Part shown: piece by piece, positions 22,462 to 32,412 of the stretch | How positions within the stretch are numbered: the first letter of the stretch is position 1 | Layout of the letters: each line of letters begins with the position of its first letter | Notes under the pieces: generated by a model | What the model was told of the DNA's origin: nothing | Databases searched by the model: none | Seen by the model: only the letters and a program-made list of their open reading frames with translations | Made by a program: the position numbers and the translations under genes | From: JAMLIN01 sp041676645 | GTDB taxonomy: Bacteria > Pseudomonadota > Gammaproteobacteria > Burkholderiales > Burkholderiaceae_E | Direction: 5' to 3' | DNA: 35,599 nt | NCBI GenBank assembly: GCA_041676645.1 | Contig: JBAYRO010000031.1 | Span: 1 to 35,599 of the forward strand

Positions 22462-24915
22462 ATGATGAACCTCGCCGAATATCGTAACCGTGCCGCCTGG
22501 CTCAGCGACTTCCTTCCCTGGGCCGCGCTGATCGCCGACGGCGTCGTGCTCAACAAGGACGGCTCCTTTCAGCGCACCGCGCGCTTCCGGGGACCGGACC
22601 TCGATTCCGCCACGCCCTCCGAGCTGGTCGGCGTCACCCACCGGCTCAATAATGCGCTGCGGCGCTTGGGATCGGGCTGGTCGATCTTCGTCGAGGCGCA
22701 GCGCGTGCCCGCCGACGACTATCCGGCCTCGCTCTTTCCCGATCCTGTCTCGGCGCTGGTCGAGGAGGAACGCCGCGCCCAGTTCGTCGACGCCGGGGCG
22801 CATTTCGAGAGCCGCTATTTTCTGACCCTCCTGTGGCTGCCGCCCGCCGAGGACGCCGCCCGCGCCGAAAGCTGGCTCTACGAGGGCAAGGCCAAGGATG
22901 GGGTCGATCCCTGGGAAATGGTCAAGAGCTTCACCGACCGCTCGGCCCAGCTTCTCAACCTCATCGACGGCTTCGTGCCGGAAGCGGCCTGGCTCGGCGA
23001 TGCCGAGACGCTGACCTATCTCCATTCCACCGTCTCGACCCGGCGCCAGCGCGTCCGCGTCCCCGAAACGCCCATGTATATCGACACGCTGCTCGCCGAT
23101 GAGCCGCTGGCGGGCGGCCTCGAACCGCGCCTGGGCGAGCATCATCTGCGGGTGCTGACCGTCATCGGCTTTCCGACGATGACCTGGCCCGGCATCCTCG
23201 ACGAGCTGAACGCGCTGGCCTTTCCCTATCGCTGGTCGACCCGCGCGATCATGCTCGACAAGAGCGACGCCACCAAGCTGCTCTCCAAGATCCGGCGGCA
23301 ATGGTTTGCCAAGCGCAAGTCGATCGCGGCGATCGTCAAGGAGGTGATGACTAACGAAGCCTCGGTCCTCATGGACAGCGATGCGTCGAACAAGGCCGCC
23401 GATGCCGACGCCGCGCTTCAGGAACTGGGCGCCGACGATGTCGGGCAAGCATATGTCACCGCGACCGTCACCGTCTGGGACAAAGACCCGAGCCTCGCCG
23501 CCGAGAAGCTGCGCCTGGTCGAGAAGATCGTCCAGAGCCGGGACTTCACCTGCATCCCCGAAGGGATGAACGCAATCGAGGCGTGGCTGGGGTCCATCCC
23601 CGGCCACGTATATGCCAATGTCCGGCAGCCGCCGCTCTCGACCCTCAATCTCGCGCACATGATCCCGCTCTCGGCGATCTGGGCGGGACAGCCGCGCGAC
23701 GAGCATTTCAAAGCGCCGCCGCTGCTGTTCGCCAAGACCGAGGGCAGCACGCCGTTTCGCCTCTCGCTCCATGTCGGCGACGTCGGCCACACCCTGATCG
23801 TCGGCCCAACCGGCGCTGGTAAATCGGTGCTGCTCGCAACGATGGCGCTCCAGTTCCGCCGCTATCCCGGCAGCCAGATTTTCGCCTTCGACTTCGGCGG
23901 CAGCATCCGCGCCGCGGCGCTCGGCATGGGCGGCGACTGGCAGGATCTCGGCGGCAGCCTGTTCGGACCGGACGCGGGCGCCGAGGACATGGGCGGCGGG
24001 GTGCTGCTGCAACCGCTCGCGCGCATCGACGATGCCGCCGAACGTGCGTGGGCGGCCGAATGGCTGGCCGGCATTTTCGAGTCCGAAGGCGCCACCGTCG
24101 ATCCGCAGGCCAAGGAACATATCTGGTCGGCGCTGACCTCTCTCGCCAGCGCGCCGCAGGGCGAGCGCACGCTCACCGGCCTTGCGGTCCTGCTCCAGTC
24201 GCAGGAACTGAAGCAGGCGCTCGCTCCCTGGTGCGTCGGCGGGGCGTGGGGCCGGCTGCTCGATGCCGAACAGGAACGGCTCGGCACCGCCAGCGTCCAG
24301 GCGTTCGAGACGGAGGGCCTGATGGACAGCGGCGCGGCTCCTGCCCTGCTGTCCTATCTGTTCCACCGCATCGCCGGGCGGCTCGACGGCTCGCCCACGC
24401 TCATCATCATCGACGAAGGCTGGCTGGCGCTCAATTCCCCGGCCTTCGCGCGGCAGCTCTCGACCTGGCTGGTCACGCTGCGGAAAAAGAACGCCAGCGT
24501 CATCTTCGCTACCCAGTCGCTCGCGCAGATCGAGAACAGCAGCGTCGCGCCCGCGATCATCGAAAGCTGCAAGACGCGCATCCTGCTCCCCAACGAACGC
24601 GCGCTCGAGCCGCAGATCGCGCGCATCTACCGTGCCTTCGGCCTCAACGACCGCCAGATCGAGATCCTGGCGCGCTCGACACCCAAGCGCGACTATTATT
24701 GCCAGTCCCCGCGCGGCAACCGCCTGTTCGAGCTGGGCCTGGGCGACGTCGCGCTCGCTTTCGCCGCCGCCTCTTCCAAGACCGACCAGATCGCCATCGG
24801 CGAACTCATGGATGCCCACGGGCAGCAAGGGTTCGCCGCAGCCTGGCTCCGCCGTCACGGCCTCCATTGGGCCGCCGACCTTCTGCCCGTCTTCACAGAG
24901 GAGAATCCGCTATGA
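22462..24915 (+). CDS. trbE: conjugal transfer ATPase TrbE (VirB4 family)
   Basis: An 817-residue ATPase. ATG 22462 (MMNLAEYRNRAAWLSDFLPW, the usual family start) has GAGG nine bases upstream. GTG at 22444 overlaps the trbD stop but gives an atypical leader. The N-terminal CagE/VirB4 domain is followed by Walker A VGPTGAGKSVLL (about 446-457), FAFDFGGSIRAAALGMGGDW, Walker B TLIIIDEGWLAL (about 642-653) and SVIFATQSLAQI. It is the largest channel ATPase and supports pilus biogenesis and substrate transfer. No truncation or frameshift is seen. trbJ overlaps its stop (ATGA). Confidence 0.96.
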   Translation: MMNLAEYRNRAAWLSDFLPWAALIADGVVLNKDGSFQRTARFRGPDLDSATPSELVGVTHRLNNALRRLGSGWSIFVEAQRVPADDYPASLFPDPVSALVEEERRAQFVDAGAHFESRYFLTLLWLPPAEDAARAESWLYEGKAKDGVDPWEMVKSFTDRSAQLLNLIDGFVPEAAWLGDAETLTYLHSTVSTRRQRVRVPETPMYIDTLLADEPLAGGLEPRLGEHHLRVLTVIGFPTMTWPGILDELNALAFPYRWSTRAIMLDKSDATKLLSKIRRQWFAKRKSIAAIVKEVMTNEASVLMDSDASNKAADADAALQELGADDVGQAYVTATVTVWDKDPSLAAEKLRLVEKIVQSRDFTCIPEGMNAIEAWLGSIPGHVYANVRQPPLSTLNLAHMIPLSAIWAGQPRDEHFKAPPLLFAKTEGSTPFRLSLHVGDVGHTLIVGPTGAGKSVLLATMALQFRRYPGSQIFAFDFGGSIRAAALGMGGDWQDLGGSLFGPDAGAEDMGGGVLLQPLARIDDAAERAWAAEWLAGIFESEGATVDPQAKEHIWSALTSLASAPQGERTLTGLAVLLQSQELKQALAPWCVGGAWGRLLDAEQERLGTASVQAFETEGLMDSGAAPALLSYLFHRIAGRLDGSPTLIIIDEGWLALNSPAFARQLSTWLVTLRKKNASVIFATQSLAQIENSSVAPAIIESCKTRILLPNERALEPQIARIYRAFGLNDRQIEILARSTPKRDYYCQSPRGNRLFELGLGDVALAFAAASSKTDQIAIGELMDAHGQQGFAAAWLRRHGLHWAADLLPVFTEENPL

Positions 24916-25640
24916 TCCCCGTCCATCTTCGCCAGCACCTTCGCCGCCCGATCCTGGCCGGCGCCGCGGCCCTCGTGATGATCGCCGTCACCGCTCCGGC
25001 CCAGGCCCAGTTCAGCGGCATCGTCTATGACCCGACCAACTACGCCCAGAATGTCCTGACCGCGGCGCGCTCGCTCCAGCAGATCAACAATCAGATCCAG
25101 CAGATCCAGCACCAGGCGACGAGCCTCATCAACGAGGCGCGCAATCTCGCCTCGCTGCCGTTCAGCAGCCTGAGCGAGCTTCAGGCCCAGATTCAGCAGA
25201 CCCGCCAGTTGCTCAGCGAAGCCCAGCGTATCGCCTATGACGTGCGGACGATCGAGGACGCCTTCACCACGCGCTATCGCGACGTCGACATGAGCGCGTC
25301 GGACGCGACGCTGATCGCCAATGCCCGCGAACGGTGGAAGGACAGCGTCGGCAGCTTCGAGGATGCGCTCAAGGTCCAGGCCGGCGTCGTCGGCAATATC
25401 GAAGGCTCGCAGACCGCGATGGCGAACCTGGTCGGCGCCAGCCAGTCGGCGACCGGCGCGCTCCAGGCCACGCAAGCGGGCAATCAGATCCTCGCGCTGC
25501 AATCGCGCCAGCTCGCCGATTTGACTGCGCTGATCGCGGCGCAGGGCCGCGCCCAGGCGCTCGAATCCGCCCGCAATGCTGCGACCGAGGAACAGGGCCG
25601 CGAGCATTTCCGCCGGTTCATGAAGCGCAGCGGCGAGTGA
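24912..25640 (+). CDS. trbJ: conjugal transfer protein TrbJ (VirB5-like)
   Basis: A 242-residue periplasmic protein. A signal peptide (AGAAALVMIAVTAPAQA) ends near residue 32. The mature part is long helical and glutamine-rich (SLQQINNQIQQIQHQATSLINEARNLASL, LQAQIQQTRQLLSEAQRIAYDV), as expected of the minor pilus tip component. The end (AATEEQGREHFRRFMKRSGE) is typical of TrbJ. It starts in an ATGA overlap with trbE and is followed by trbK after 28 bases. Confidence 0.93.
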   Translation: MIPVHLRQHLRRPILAGAAALVMIAVTAPAQAQFSGIVYDPTNYAQNVLTAARSLQQINNQIQQIQHQATSLINEARNLASLPFSSLSELQAQIQQTRQLLSEAQRIAYDVRTIEDAFTTRYRDVDMSASDATLIANARERWKDSVGSFEDALKVQAGVVGNIEGSQTAMANLVGASQSATGALQATQAGNQILALQSRQLADLTALIAAQGRAQALESARNAATEEQGREHFRRFMKRSGE

Positions 25641-25668
25641 TCGCAGCCTGAAACGGAGGGCAGAGGGC

Positions 25669-25920
25669 ATGAGCCGCAGCGCGAAGATCGCCGGGGTGGC
25701 GTTGGCCGGAGGCGTGCTGATGGCGACCGCCATCACCATTGCGGTCGACGAGCGCAAGCCCAAGGCCCCGCCGCCGTCACCGCAGGAGCTGGCGCCGCAC
25801 GATCCGCTGCGCGACGAGCTGGCGCGCTGCCGCACGCTGACCATGCCCGATTCCGGCTGCGAGGCCGCCTGGGAAGAACATCGCCGCCGGTTCCTCGGCC
25901 GCAAGGACGACCGGCCATGA
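25669..25920 (+). CDS. trbK: putative entry exclusion protein TrbK-alt
   Basis: An 83-residue membrane-anchored protein with one N-terminal membrane helix (IAGVALAGGVLMATAITIAV). It has a proline-rich linker and a short domain with two cysteines ten positions apart (C54 and C64, in ARCRTLTMPDSGCEAAWEEHRRRFLG). The position between trbJ and trbL and the cysteine pair match the TrbK-alt group, proposed to block entry of identical elements. It overlaps trbL by ATGA. Exclusion activity has not been shown for this version. Confidence 0.85.
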   Translation: MSRSAKIAGVALAGGVLMATAITIAVDERKPKAPPPSPQELAPHDPLRDELARCRTLTMPDSGCEAAWEEHRRRFLGRKDDRP

Positions 25921-27287
25921 ACGACACCGGCGTCATCAACACCTTCCTCGCCACCTTCAACAGCTACATCGACTCGGGGTTCGGGCTGCTCGGCGGCGAG
26001 GTTGCCTTCCTCTCCACCACGCTGATCGTCATCGACGTCACGTTGGCCGGCCTGTTCTGGGCCTGGGGCGCCGACGAGGACGTGATGCACCGCCTGGTGA
26101 AGAAGGTGCTCTATGTCGGCTTCTTCGCTTTCGTGATCGGCAACTTCTCGGCGCTCGCGGGCATCGTGTTTGAGAGCTTCGCCGGCCTCGGCCTGCAAGC
26201 GAGCGGTTCGAGCATCAGCCTGGCCGAATTCATGCAGCCCGGCAGCGTCGCGGCGGCCGGCTTCAACGCAGGCGAGCCGCTGCTCGAATCGGCGGGGGAG
26301 CTGATGGGCTTCACCAGCTTCTTCGCCAATTTCGTGCAGATCGCGGTGCTGCTGATCGCCTGGCTCATCATCCTCATCGCCTTCTTCATCATGAGCGTGC
26401 AGCTCTTTGTGACGCTGATCGAGTTCAAGCTGACCACGCTCGCGGGCTTCGTCCTGCTGCCCTTCGCGCTGTTCAACAAGACGGCCTTCCTCGCCGAAAA
26501 GGTGCTCGGCAATGTGGTCGCTTCGGGCATCAAGGTCTTGGTGCTCGCCGTCATCGTCGGCATCGGCACCGGCCTGTTCGCCCAGTTCGAGAGCGCCTTC
26601 GGCGAGATGCCGACCGCCGAGCAGGCGATGTCGGTCGCGCTCGCCTCGCTGGCGCTGCTCGGCCTGTCGATCTTCGGTCCCGGCATCGCCACCGGCCTCG
26701 TCTCGGGCGCGCCCCAGCTCGGCGCGGGCGCGGCGGTCGGCACCGCGCTCGCCGCCGGCGGCATGGCGGTCGGCGGCGCGATGGGCGCGCGCATGGCCGC
26801 AGGCGGCGCGGCTTCCGCCATCGGCGGCGGCATGAAGGCTGGTGCTGCCGCAGCGCGCGGCGGCTCCTATGCGGCAGGCGCGGCCGCCAGCACCTACAGC
26901 ATGGGCTCGCTCGGCAAGAGCGGCGCGAGCGCGGTCGCGGGCGGCCTGTCCGCCGTCGGCCAGGCGGCGGCCGGCAGCGCGGCCAAGGCAGCGACCGCCC
27001 CCATCAAGAACGCCGCCGCCAAGGCCGGCGACAGTATCAAATCCAATTTCCGCGACGGTGCGCGTGCGGGCTTCGGCGCCGGAGGCAGCGGCAGTTCGGG
27101 CGGCTCCGGTGGTTCGGCCGGCGGCGCATCATCGGCCCCGGCGGGTGCGGGATCTCCGCCCGCCTGGGCGCAGGCGATGAAGCGGCAGCAGGCGATGCAC
27201 CGCGGCCTTTCGACCGTCACCCACACCATTCGCGCGGGCGATCGCGGCGGCGGCGGCATGTCGCCCGACATCAAGCAAAAGGACTGA
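25917..27287 (+). CDS. trbL: conjugal transfer protein TrbL (VirB6-like)
   Basis: A 456-residue polytopic inner-membrane protein. At least five or six hydrophobic segments lie in the first 260 residues, including LIVIDVTLAGLFWAWG, YVGFFAFVIGNFSALAGIVF, IAVLLIAWLIILIAFFIMSV and LVLAVIVGIGTGLF. The C-terminal 190 residues are rich in glycine, alanine and serine (AAGGMAVGGAMGARMAAGG, GSGSSGGSGGSAGGASS) and probably extended. It forms the inner-membrane channel. The start overlaps trbK (ATGA). Confidence 0.94.
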   Translation: MNDTGVINTFLATFNSYIDSGFGLLGGEVAFLSTTLIVIDVTLAGLFWAWGADEDVMHRLVKKVLYVGFFAFVIGNFSALAGIVFESFAGLGLQASGSSISLAEFMQPGSVAAAGFNAGEPLLESAGELMGFTSFFANFVQIAVLLIAWLIILIAFFIMSVQLFVTLIEFKLTTLAGFVLLPFALFNKTAFLAEKVLGNVVASGIKVLVLAVIVGIGTGLFAQFESAFGEMPTAEQAMSVALASLALLGLSIFGPGIATGLVSGAPQLGAGAAVGTALAAGGMAVGGAMGARMAAGGAASAIGGGMKAGAAAARGGSYAAGAAASTYSMGSLGKSGASAVAGGLSAVGQAAAGSAAKAATAPIKNAAAKAGDSIKSNFRDGARAGFGAGGSGSSGGSGGSAGGASSAPAGAGSPPAWAQAMKRQQAMHRGLSTVTHTIRAGDRGGGGMSPDIKQKD

Positions 27288-27293
27288 CGGCTC

Positions 27294-27973
27294 ATGTTCA
27301 AGCGCCCCTCCATCCGTTACGGCAAGGCCCCGGAACCCGAGACGCCCTACCAGCGCGCCGCACAGGTCTGGGACGATCGCATCGGCTCGGCCCGCGTCCA
27401 GGCCCGCAACTGGCGGCTGATGGCGTTCGGCTCGCTCGCGCTGTCGGCGGGGCTTGCGGGCGGCCTCGTCTGGCAAGGCGCGCGCGGCACCATCACGCCC
27501 TGGATCGTCGAGGTCGACAAGCTCGGGCAGGCGCAGACGGTCGCGCCCGCCGATGGTGATTTCCGGCCCAACGACCCGCAGATCGCGTTCCATCTGGCCC
27601 GCTTCATCGAGCAGGTTCGCGGCGTTCCGGCCGATGCGGTGGTGCTGCGCGAGAACTGGCTGCGCGCCTATGATTTCACCACCGATTGGGGCGGACAGGC
27701 GCTCAACGACTATGCCCGCACCAACGATCCGTTCGCCAATGTCGGCCGCATCCAGGTCGCCACCGAAATATCGAGCGTGATCCGGGCCTCGCCCGACAGC
27801 TTCCGCGTCGCCTGGGTCGAGCGCCGCTACCAGGACGGCAGCCTCGCCGCGACCGAACGCTGGTCCGCGATCCTCACCGTCGTCGTGAAGCCGCCCCGCG
27901 ATCCCGAGCGGCTGAAGAAGAATCCGCTCGGCATTTACGTCAACGCTATCAACTGGTCGAAGGAGCTTGGCTG

Positions 27974-27974
<1 letters not shown>
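27294..27974 (+). CDS. trbF: conjugal transfer protein TrbF (VirB8-like)
   Basis: A 226-residue bitopic protein. A short cytoplasmic start (FKRPSIRYGKAPEPETPYQRAAQVWDDR) is followed by one membrane helix (LMAFGSLALSAGLAGGLVW, about 39-57) and a periplasmic NTF2-like domain containing GTITPWIVEVDKLGQAQ, LARFIEQVRGVPADAVV and NPLGIYVNAINWSKELG. It is the scaffold linking inner-membrane channel parts. Its stop codon overlaps the trbG start (TGATG). Confidence 0.95.
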
Positions 27975-29010
<1,036 letters not shown>

Positions 29011-29014
<4 letters not shown>

Positions 29015-30390
29015 GCGGCGATCGCACCCCTTCCGGGCCGACGGGCGGGCCAGGACGGGAGGAGGAAGCGGTGACGGAGAGCCCGGAAACCGCTGTGCCC
29101 CAGGGTCCGGCAGCGCATGACGAGAGCGACGACGAGGACGAGACAGACGCGCAGCCGCAGGCCGACGCGCCACAGGCGCAGGCCATGCCGCCGCTCGCCG
29201 ACCCGTCGGGCTTCCGGCTGCGCGGCGACCCGCCGCGCGTCATGAGGCTCTCGCGCAAGGCCATCGCGAGCCTGGGCGCGATCGGCGCGGTCGCCGTGGG
29301 CGGCGCGCTGACCTATGCGCTCCAGCATCGCGACCGGCAGCAGGTGGAAGAACTCTACAACACCGACAACCGCGCCGTGACCGAGCAGGTGTCGACGGCG
29401 CCGAAGACCTATGGCGAGGTGCCGCCCGGCGTCCCCCAGCTCGGCGCACCGCTGCCCGGCGATCTCGGCGGTCCCATTCTCGCCGCCCAGCAGGACGGCG
29501 CGGCGACCGCCCCCGGAACCGCGCCGCCCGGCGCTCCGCCGCCGACGCCCGAGGAACTGGCCGCGCAGCGCGCCGCCCAGGAGCGGGAAGCCGCCATCGC
29601 AAGCCGGCTGTTCCTCGGCGGCCAGGCCGCGGCCCCGGCGACGCAAACCGCCGCGTCGGGCGGCGCGGTTCCCGGCCTCGACCTCGCCGCGCTGGTCGCC
29701 GGCGCAGCACCGCCGGCACAGGAACCGCCCGACGGCCCCAATATGCAGCAGGCCAAGCGCGCCTTCACCGAACGGTCCCCGGAAAGCCGCACGATCAATA
29801 GCGGGCGCCTGGCCGCTCCGGTATCGCCCCATGTCGTGCAGGCGGGCAGCGTCATCCCCGCGGCTCTCATCACCGGCATCAGCTCTGACCTGCCCGGCCA
29901 GGTGACGGCCCAGGTGACGCAGAGCGTCTATGACAGCCCGACCGGGCGCACGCTTCTCATTCCACAAGGCTCGCGGCTGATCGGCGACTATGATGCCGGC
30001 GTCGCCTTCGGACAGCGCCGCGTGCTGCTGGTCTGGAACCGCCTGATCCTGCCCGACGGGCGCTCGATCATCCTCGACCGCCAGCCCGCCGGAGATCCGT
30101 CCGGGCAAGCAGGCCTCGAGGACCGGGTGAACGAGCATTGGGGCGGCATTCTGCGTGCGGCGGGCCTCTCGACCCTGCTCAGCGTCGGCGCCGAGCTGGG
30201 ATCGGATTCGGAGGACGACATCGCCCGCGCGATCCGCGACGGCGGCCAGAACACGCTCAACCAGGCGGGCCAGGAGATCGTCCGCCGCCAGCTCAACATC
30301 CAGCCCACGCTGACCGTCCGGCCCGGCTTTCCGGTGCGGGTGCTGGTCAGCCGCGACCTTGTCCTCGCCCCCTGGAGGCAGACCCGATGA
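29011..30390 (+). CDS. trbI: conjugal transfer protein TrbI (VirB10-like)
   Basis: A 459-residue protein. An acidic, proline-rich cytoplasmic start precedes one membrane helix (AIASLGAIGAVAVGGALTYAL, about 84-104). A long periplasmic proline/alanine-rich region follows, then the C-terminal VirB10 beta-barrel from about residue 270: VQAGSVIPAALITGISSDLPGQVTAQVTQSVYDSPTGRTLLIPQGSRLIGDYD, and FPVRVLVSRDLVL at the end. It spans both membranes and senses ATPase activity. The start overlaps trbG (ATGA) and the stop overlaps DUF2274. Confidence 0.96.
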
Positions 30391-30602
30391 CCAAGCTCAA
30401 ACTCGGCGACCTTGCCGAAGACAAGCCCGTCCGGCTCACCATCGAACTGCCAGCCTCCGTCCACCGCGATCTCGAAGCCTATGGCCGCGTCCTCGCCGAG
30501 ACGACGGGCGGCGGCCAGGCCGTCCCACTGATCGCGCCGATGCTCGAACGCTTCATGGCGACCGACCGGGGATTCCGCCGACATCGTCCGCGCACCGACT
30601 GA
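30387..30602 (+). CDS. DUF2274 domain protein at the end of the trb operon
   Basis: A 71-residue protein starting in the ATGA overlap with trbI. Pattern: KLGDLAEDKPVRLTIELPASVHRDLEAYGRVLAETTGG, then PLIAPMLERFMATDRGFRRHR. The strand-helix-helix order suggests a ribbon-helix-helix DNA-binding fold, as commonly proposed for DUF2274. It invariably follows trbI in this group of elements. Regulation of transfer genes is an inference. Confidence 0.9.
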   Translation: MTKLKLGDLAEDKPVRLTIELPASVHRDLEAYGRVLAETTGGGQAVPLIAPMLERFMATDRGFRRHRPRTD

Positions 30603-30619
30603 CCGGCCTCGGGCCGGTC
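30601..30619. terminator. hairpin between convergent genes, terminator-like
   Basis: GACCGGCC-TCG-GGCCGGTC is a perfect 8-bp stem starting inside the stop codon of the DUF2274 gene and ending before the convergent gene. Only short T-runs follow, so it is a weak or factor-assisted terminator candidate. Confidence 0.5.
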
Positions 30620-30620
30620 T

Positions 30621-30938
30621 TCAATTGCCCAGGAACCCCCGGAGCCGGTCCTTGCCCTGCGCCTCGGTGGCGGCGATCCCGGCATTGGCGCACTCGTCGC
30701 CGCGCTCCGTGCCCGCTTCGCAGGCCGCGACGATCTGCCGGGCTTCCTCGATATGCGCCGCGAAATATTGCGTGCCGCGCGCCTCGGCCTGGACGGGCAG
30801 CGCCGGGACCGGGACGCCCGGATCGGCGGGAGCCGTCTCTCCGGCGGCGAGGATCACCGGGCGCAGGACGAAGCCCAATCCCAAGCCGATCACCAGCGCG
30901 ATCGCCACGATCACCGCGGTCTTGCTGTCGATAGTCAT
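30621..30938 (-). CDS. small membrane-anchored protein with EexN-like cysteine motif
   Basis: A 105-residue protein with AAGGAG seven bases before the ATG. An N-terminal membrane helix (TAVIVAIALVIGLGLGFVL, about 7-25) is followed by a proline-rich linker. A short helical domain carries cysteines 73 and 83 in ARQIVAACEAGTERGDECANAGIAATEAQGK. The C-x9-C-x-NA pattern resembles EexN-type entry-exclusion lipoproteins, although there is no lipobox. Its place just after the trb operon also fits an exclusion role. It is convergent with that operon and downstream of the LysR gene on the same strand. Annotation as hypothetical remains possible. Confidence 0.65.
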   Translation of the reverse strand: MTIDSKTAVIVAIALVIGLGLGFVLRPVILAAGETAPADPGVPVPALPVQAEARGTQYFAAHIEEARQIVAACEAGTERGDECANAGIAATEAQGKDRLRGFLGN

Positions 30939-31004
30939 GGTCCACTCCTTCGATTGTAGGGGGATAGAATAGGATTGGCCTCGCGCAGCAGGCCAGCGGG
31001 TCGG

Positions 31005-31901
31005 TCAGTTGGGATAGCGTTCGCGCATCAGGCAGAGGAACCGGCGCAGCGCGGGGCTGGTGTCGTCGCTGCGCCAGTAGCAGCCATAGTCGATCCGGGC
31101 CTGGCCGGTCGGTTCATGCACCTCGCGGAAGGCGATGCCGGGATGGCAGACGCCGAGCGCCGATTCCGAAACCAGCGTGAGGAACCAGCGCGCGGACACC
31201 ATCGCCAGCGCATTCTCGCGGCTGACGTCCTGCGTCTCGGCCTCAGGCTCATAACCCGGCTCGGCAAGCCGCGCGCGCAGCAGCCTCAGGAGATCGGGGC
31301 CAGGATCTTGCGTCGGCAGCACGAACGTCTCGCGGCGCAGTTCGGGCCAGTAGATCCGTTCGGCGCTGGCAAGCGCATGGTCTTCGGGCAGCGCAACCAG
31401 CACCCGCTCGGACCAAAGCGAGCGCCGCTTGACGCCGGGGCCGGCCAACTCGCCCGTCACCACGGCGAGGTCGATCACTCCGGCGAGCAGCGCATGATGC
31501 AAATAGCCGCGATCGCGCTCGACGCCGTTCAGCCGCACTTCGGGAAAGCGCCGCTGGAACTCGACGATGGCGAAACGCAGGTCGCCCGACGCGAGTGAGG
31601 CGCAGAAGCCGATGGTCAGTTCGCCGGCATCACCGTTCCGCATCGCCTGCGCTCGGTTCTGGAGATTGTCCACGTCGACCAGGATGCGCCTCGCGGTGTC
31701 GATGATCGGCGCGCCTGCGGGGGTGAGGACCGCGCCGCGCGTCTGCCGCTCGAACAGCTTGACGCCGAGCCGGTGCTCGAGCGCCGTGACGTTGCGGCTG
31801 AGCGTCGCCTGCTTGATCCGCAGCATCGCCGCGGCCCTTGAGAAACTCCGTGTCTCGGCCGCGAGGACCGCATAGCGCAATTGTTTGGTTTCAAGCGACA
31901 C
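31005..31901 (-). CDS. LysR family transcriptional regulator
   Basis: A 298-residue regulator with GTG start (31901) preceded by GGAGG. The N-terminal HTH is at about residues 5-64: TKQLRYAVLAAETRSFSRAAAMLRIKQATLSRNVTALEHRLGVKLFER. The effector-binding domain begins near residue 92 (GELTIGFCASLASGDLRFAIVEFQRRFPEV). It fits genes that commonly close these ICE transfer regions, where they might control transfer or cargo genes. A target cannot be named. No divergent gene is close: the upstream 510 bases are without a convincing ORF, and a GGGCAATTGCCC palindrome lies about 98 bases upstream of the start. Confidence 0.93.
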   Translation of the reverse strand: MSLETKQLRYAVLAAETRSFSRAAAMLRIKQATLSRNVTALEHRLGVKLFERQTRGAVLTPAGAPIIDTARRILVDVDNLQNRAQAMRNGDAGELTIGFCASLASGDLRFAIVEFQRRFPEVRLNGVERDRGYLHHALLAGVIDLAVVTGELAGPGVKRRSLWSERVLVALPEDHALASAERIYWPELRRETFVLPTQDPGPDLLRLLRARLAEPGYEPEAETQDVSRENALAMVSARWFLTLVSESALGVCHPGIAFREVHEPTGQARIDYGCYWRSDDTSPALRRFLCLMRERYPN

Positions 31902-32412
31902 GTCCTATCCTCCAGAAAAAGGAGAACAGGCATTGCAGTCGAAAACTCTCCCGCCGCCGTTGACGGAAGACGCGATGAAATGCTCTTCGATCATTTTTGG
32001 GCAATTGCCCCACACTATTCACTGCGCGTTCTATCCTAATCCAATCTCAAGGTCAGACTTTGCCGCATAGGCCCCCATATATGATATGACCTCGACTGGA
32101 GATATCGGGCACATCTCGAGCCATTTTTGACCTCCGAGAACTGGTATCTCATGGATGCAGAGGGTGCTGGGAAATCTAATTGGCTGATCACCACTATCCG
32201 CTCCGCCGTAACTTCGTGGACGATGTGCGGCTGAAATAATATCCAGACCAAGAAGATGATCTTGAGGGTTTGCGAAGGGATACGCGATACTAGGATTTTG
32301 GTAAGAATTTATCTCCTAATTTTCATAGAAATAATAGATAAAAATTCTATAATTTTAGATACTTTATATCTGAAATTTACAAATATGGCTACAAGCCGCT
32401 ATATTTAAAATT
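31902..32412. other. AT-rich region without a recognisable gene
   Basis: About 510 bases between the LysR gene and the end of the TonB receptor gene. Frames on both strands are short and show no known motif. GGGCAATTGCCC (31999-32010) is a perfect 12-bp palindrome that might be a LysR-type site. From about 32270 onwards the sequence is strongly AT-rich, unlike everything to its left, suggesting a junction between the conjugative backbone and different DNA. No tRNA, direct repeat or insertion sequence end was found. Confidence 0.5.

Noticed and set aside
22423..24867. 814-codon minus-strand frame opposite trbE
   Set aside because: Antisense shadow. The plus strand encodes an intact VirB4-type ATPase with Walker motifs.
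32036..32251. 71-codon minus-strand frame in the AT-rich gap
   Set aside because: No recognisable domain or ribosome site. It might be a remnant, but this cannot be supported.
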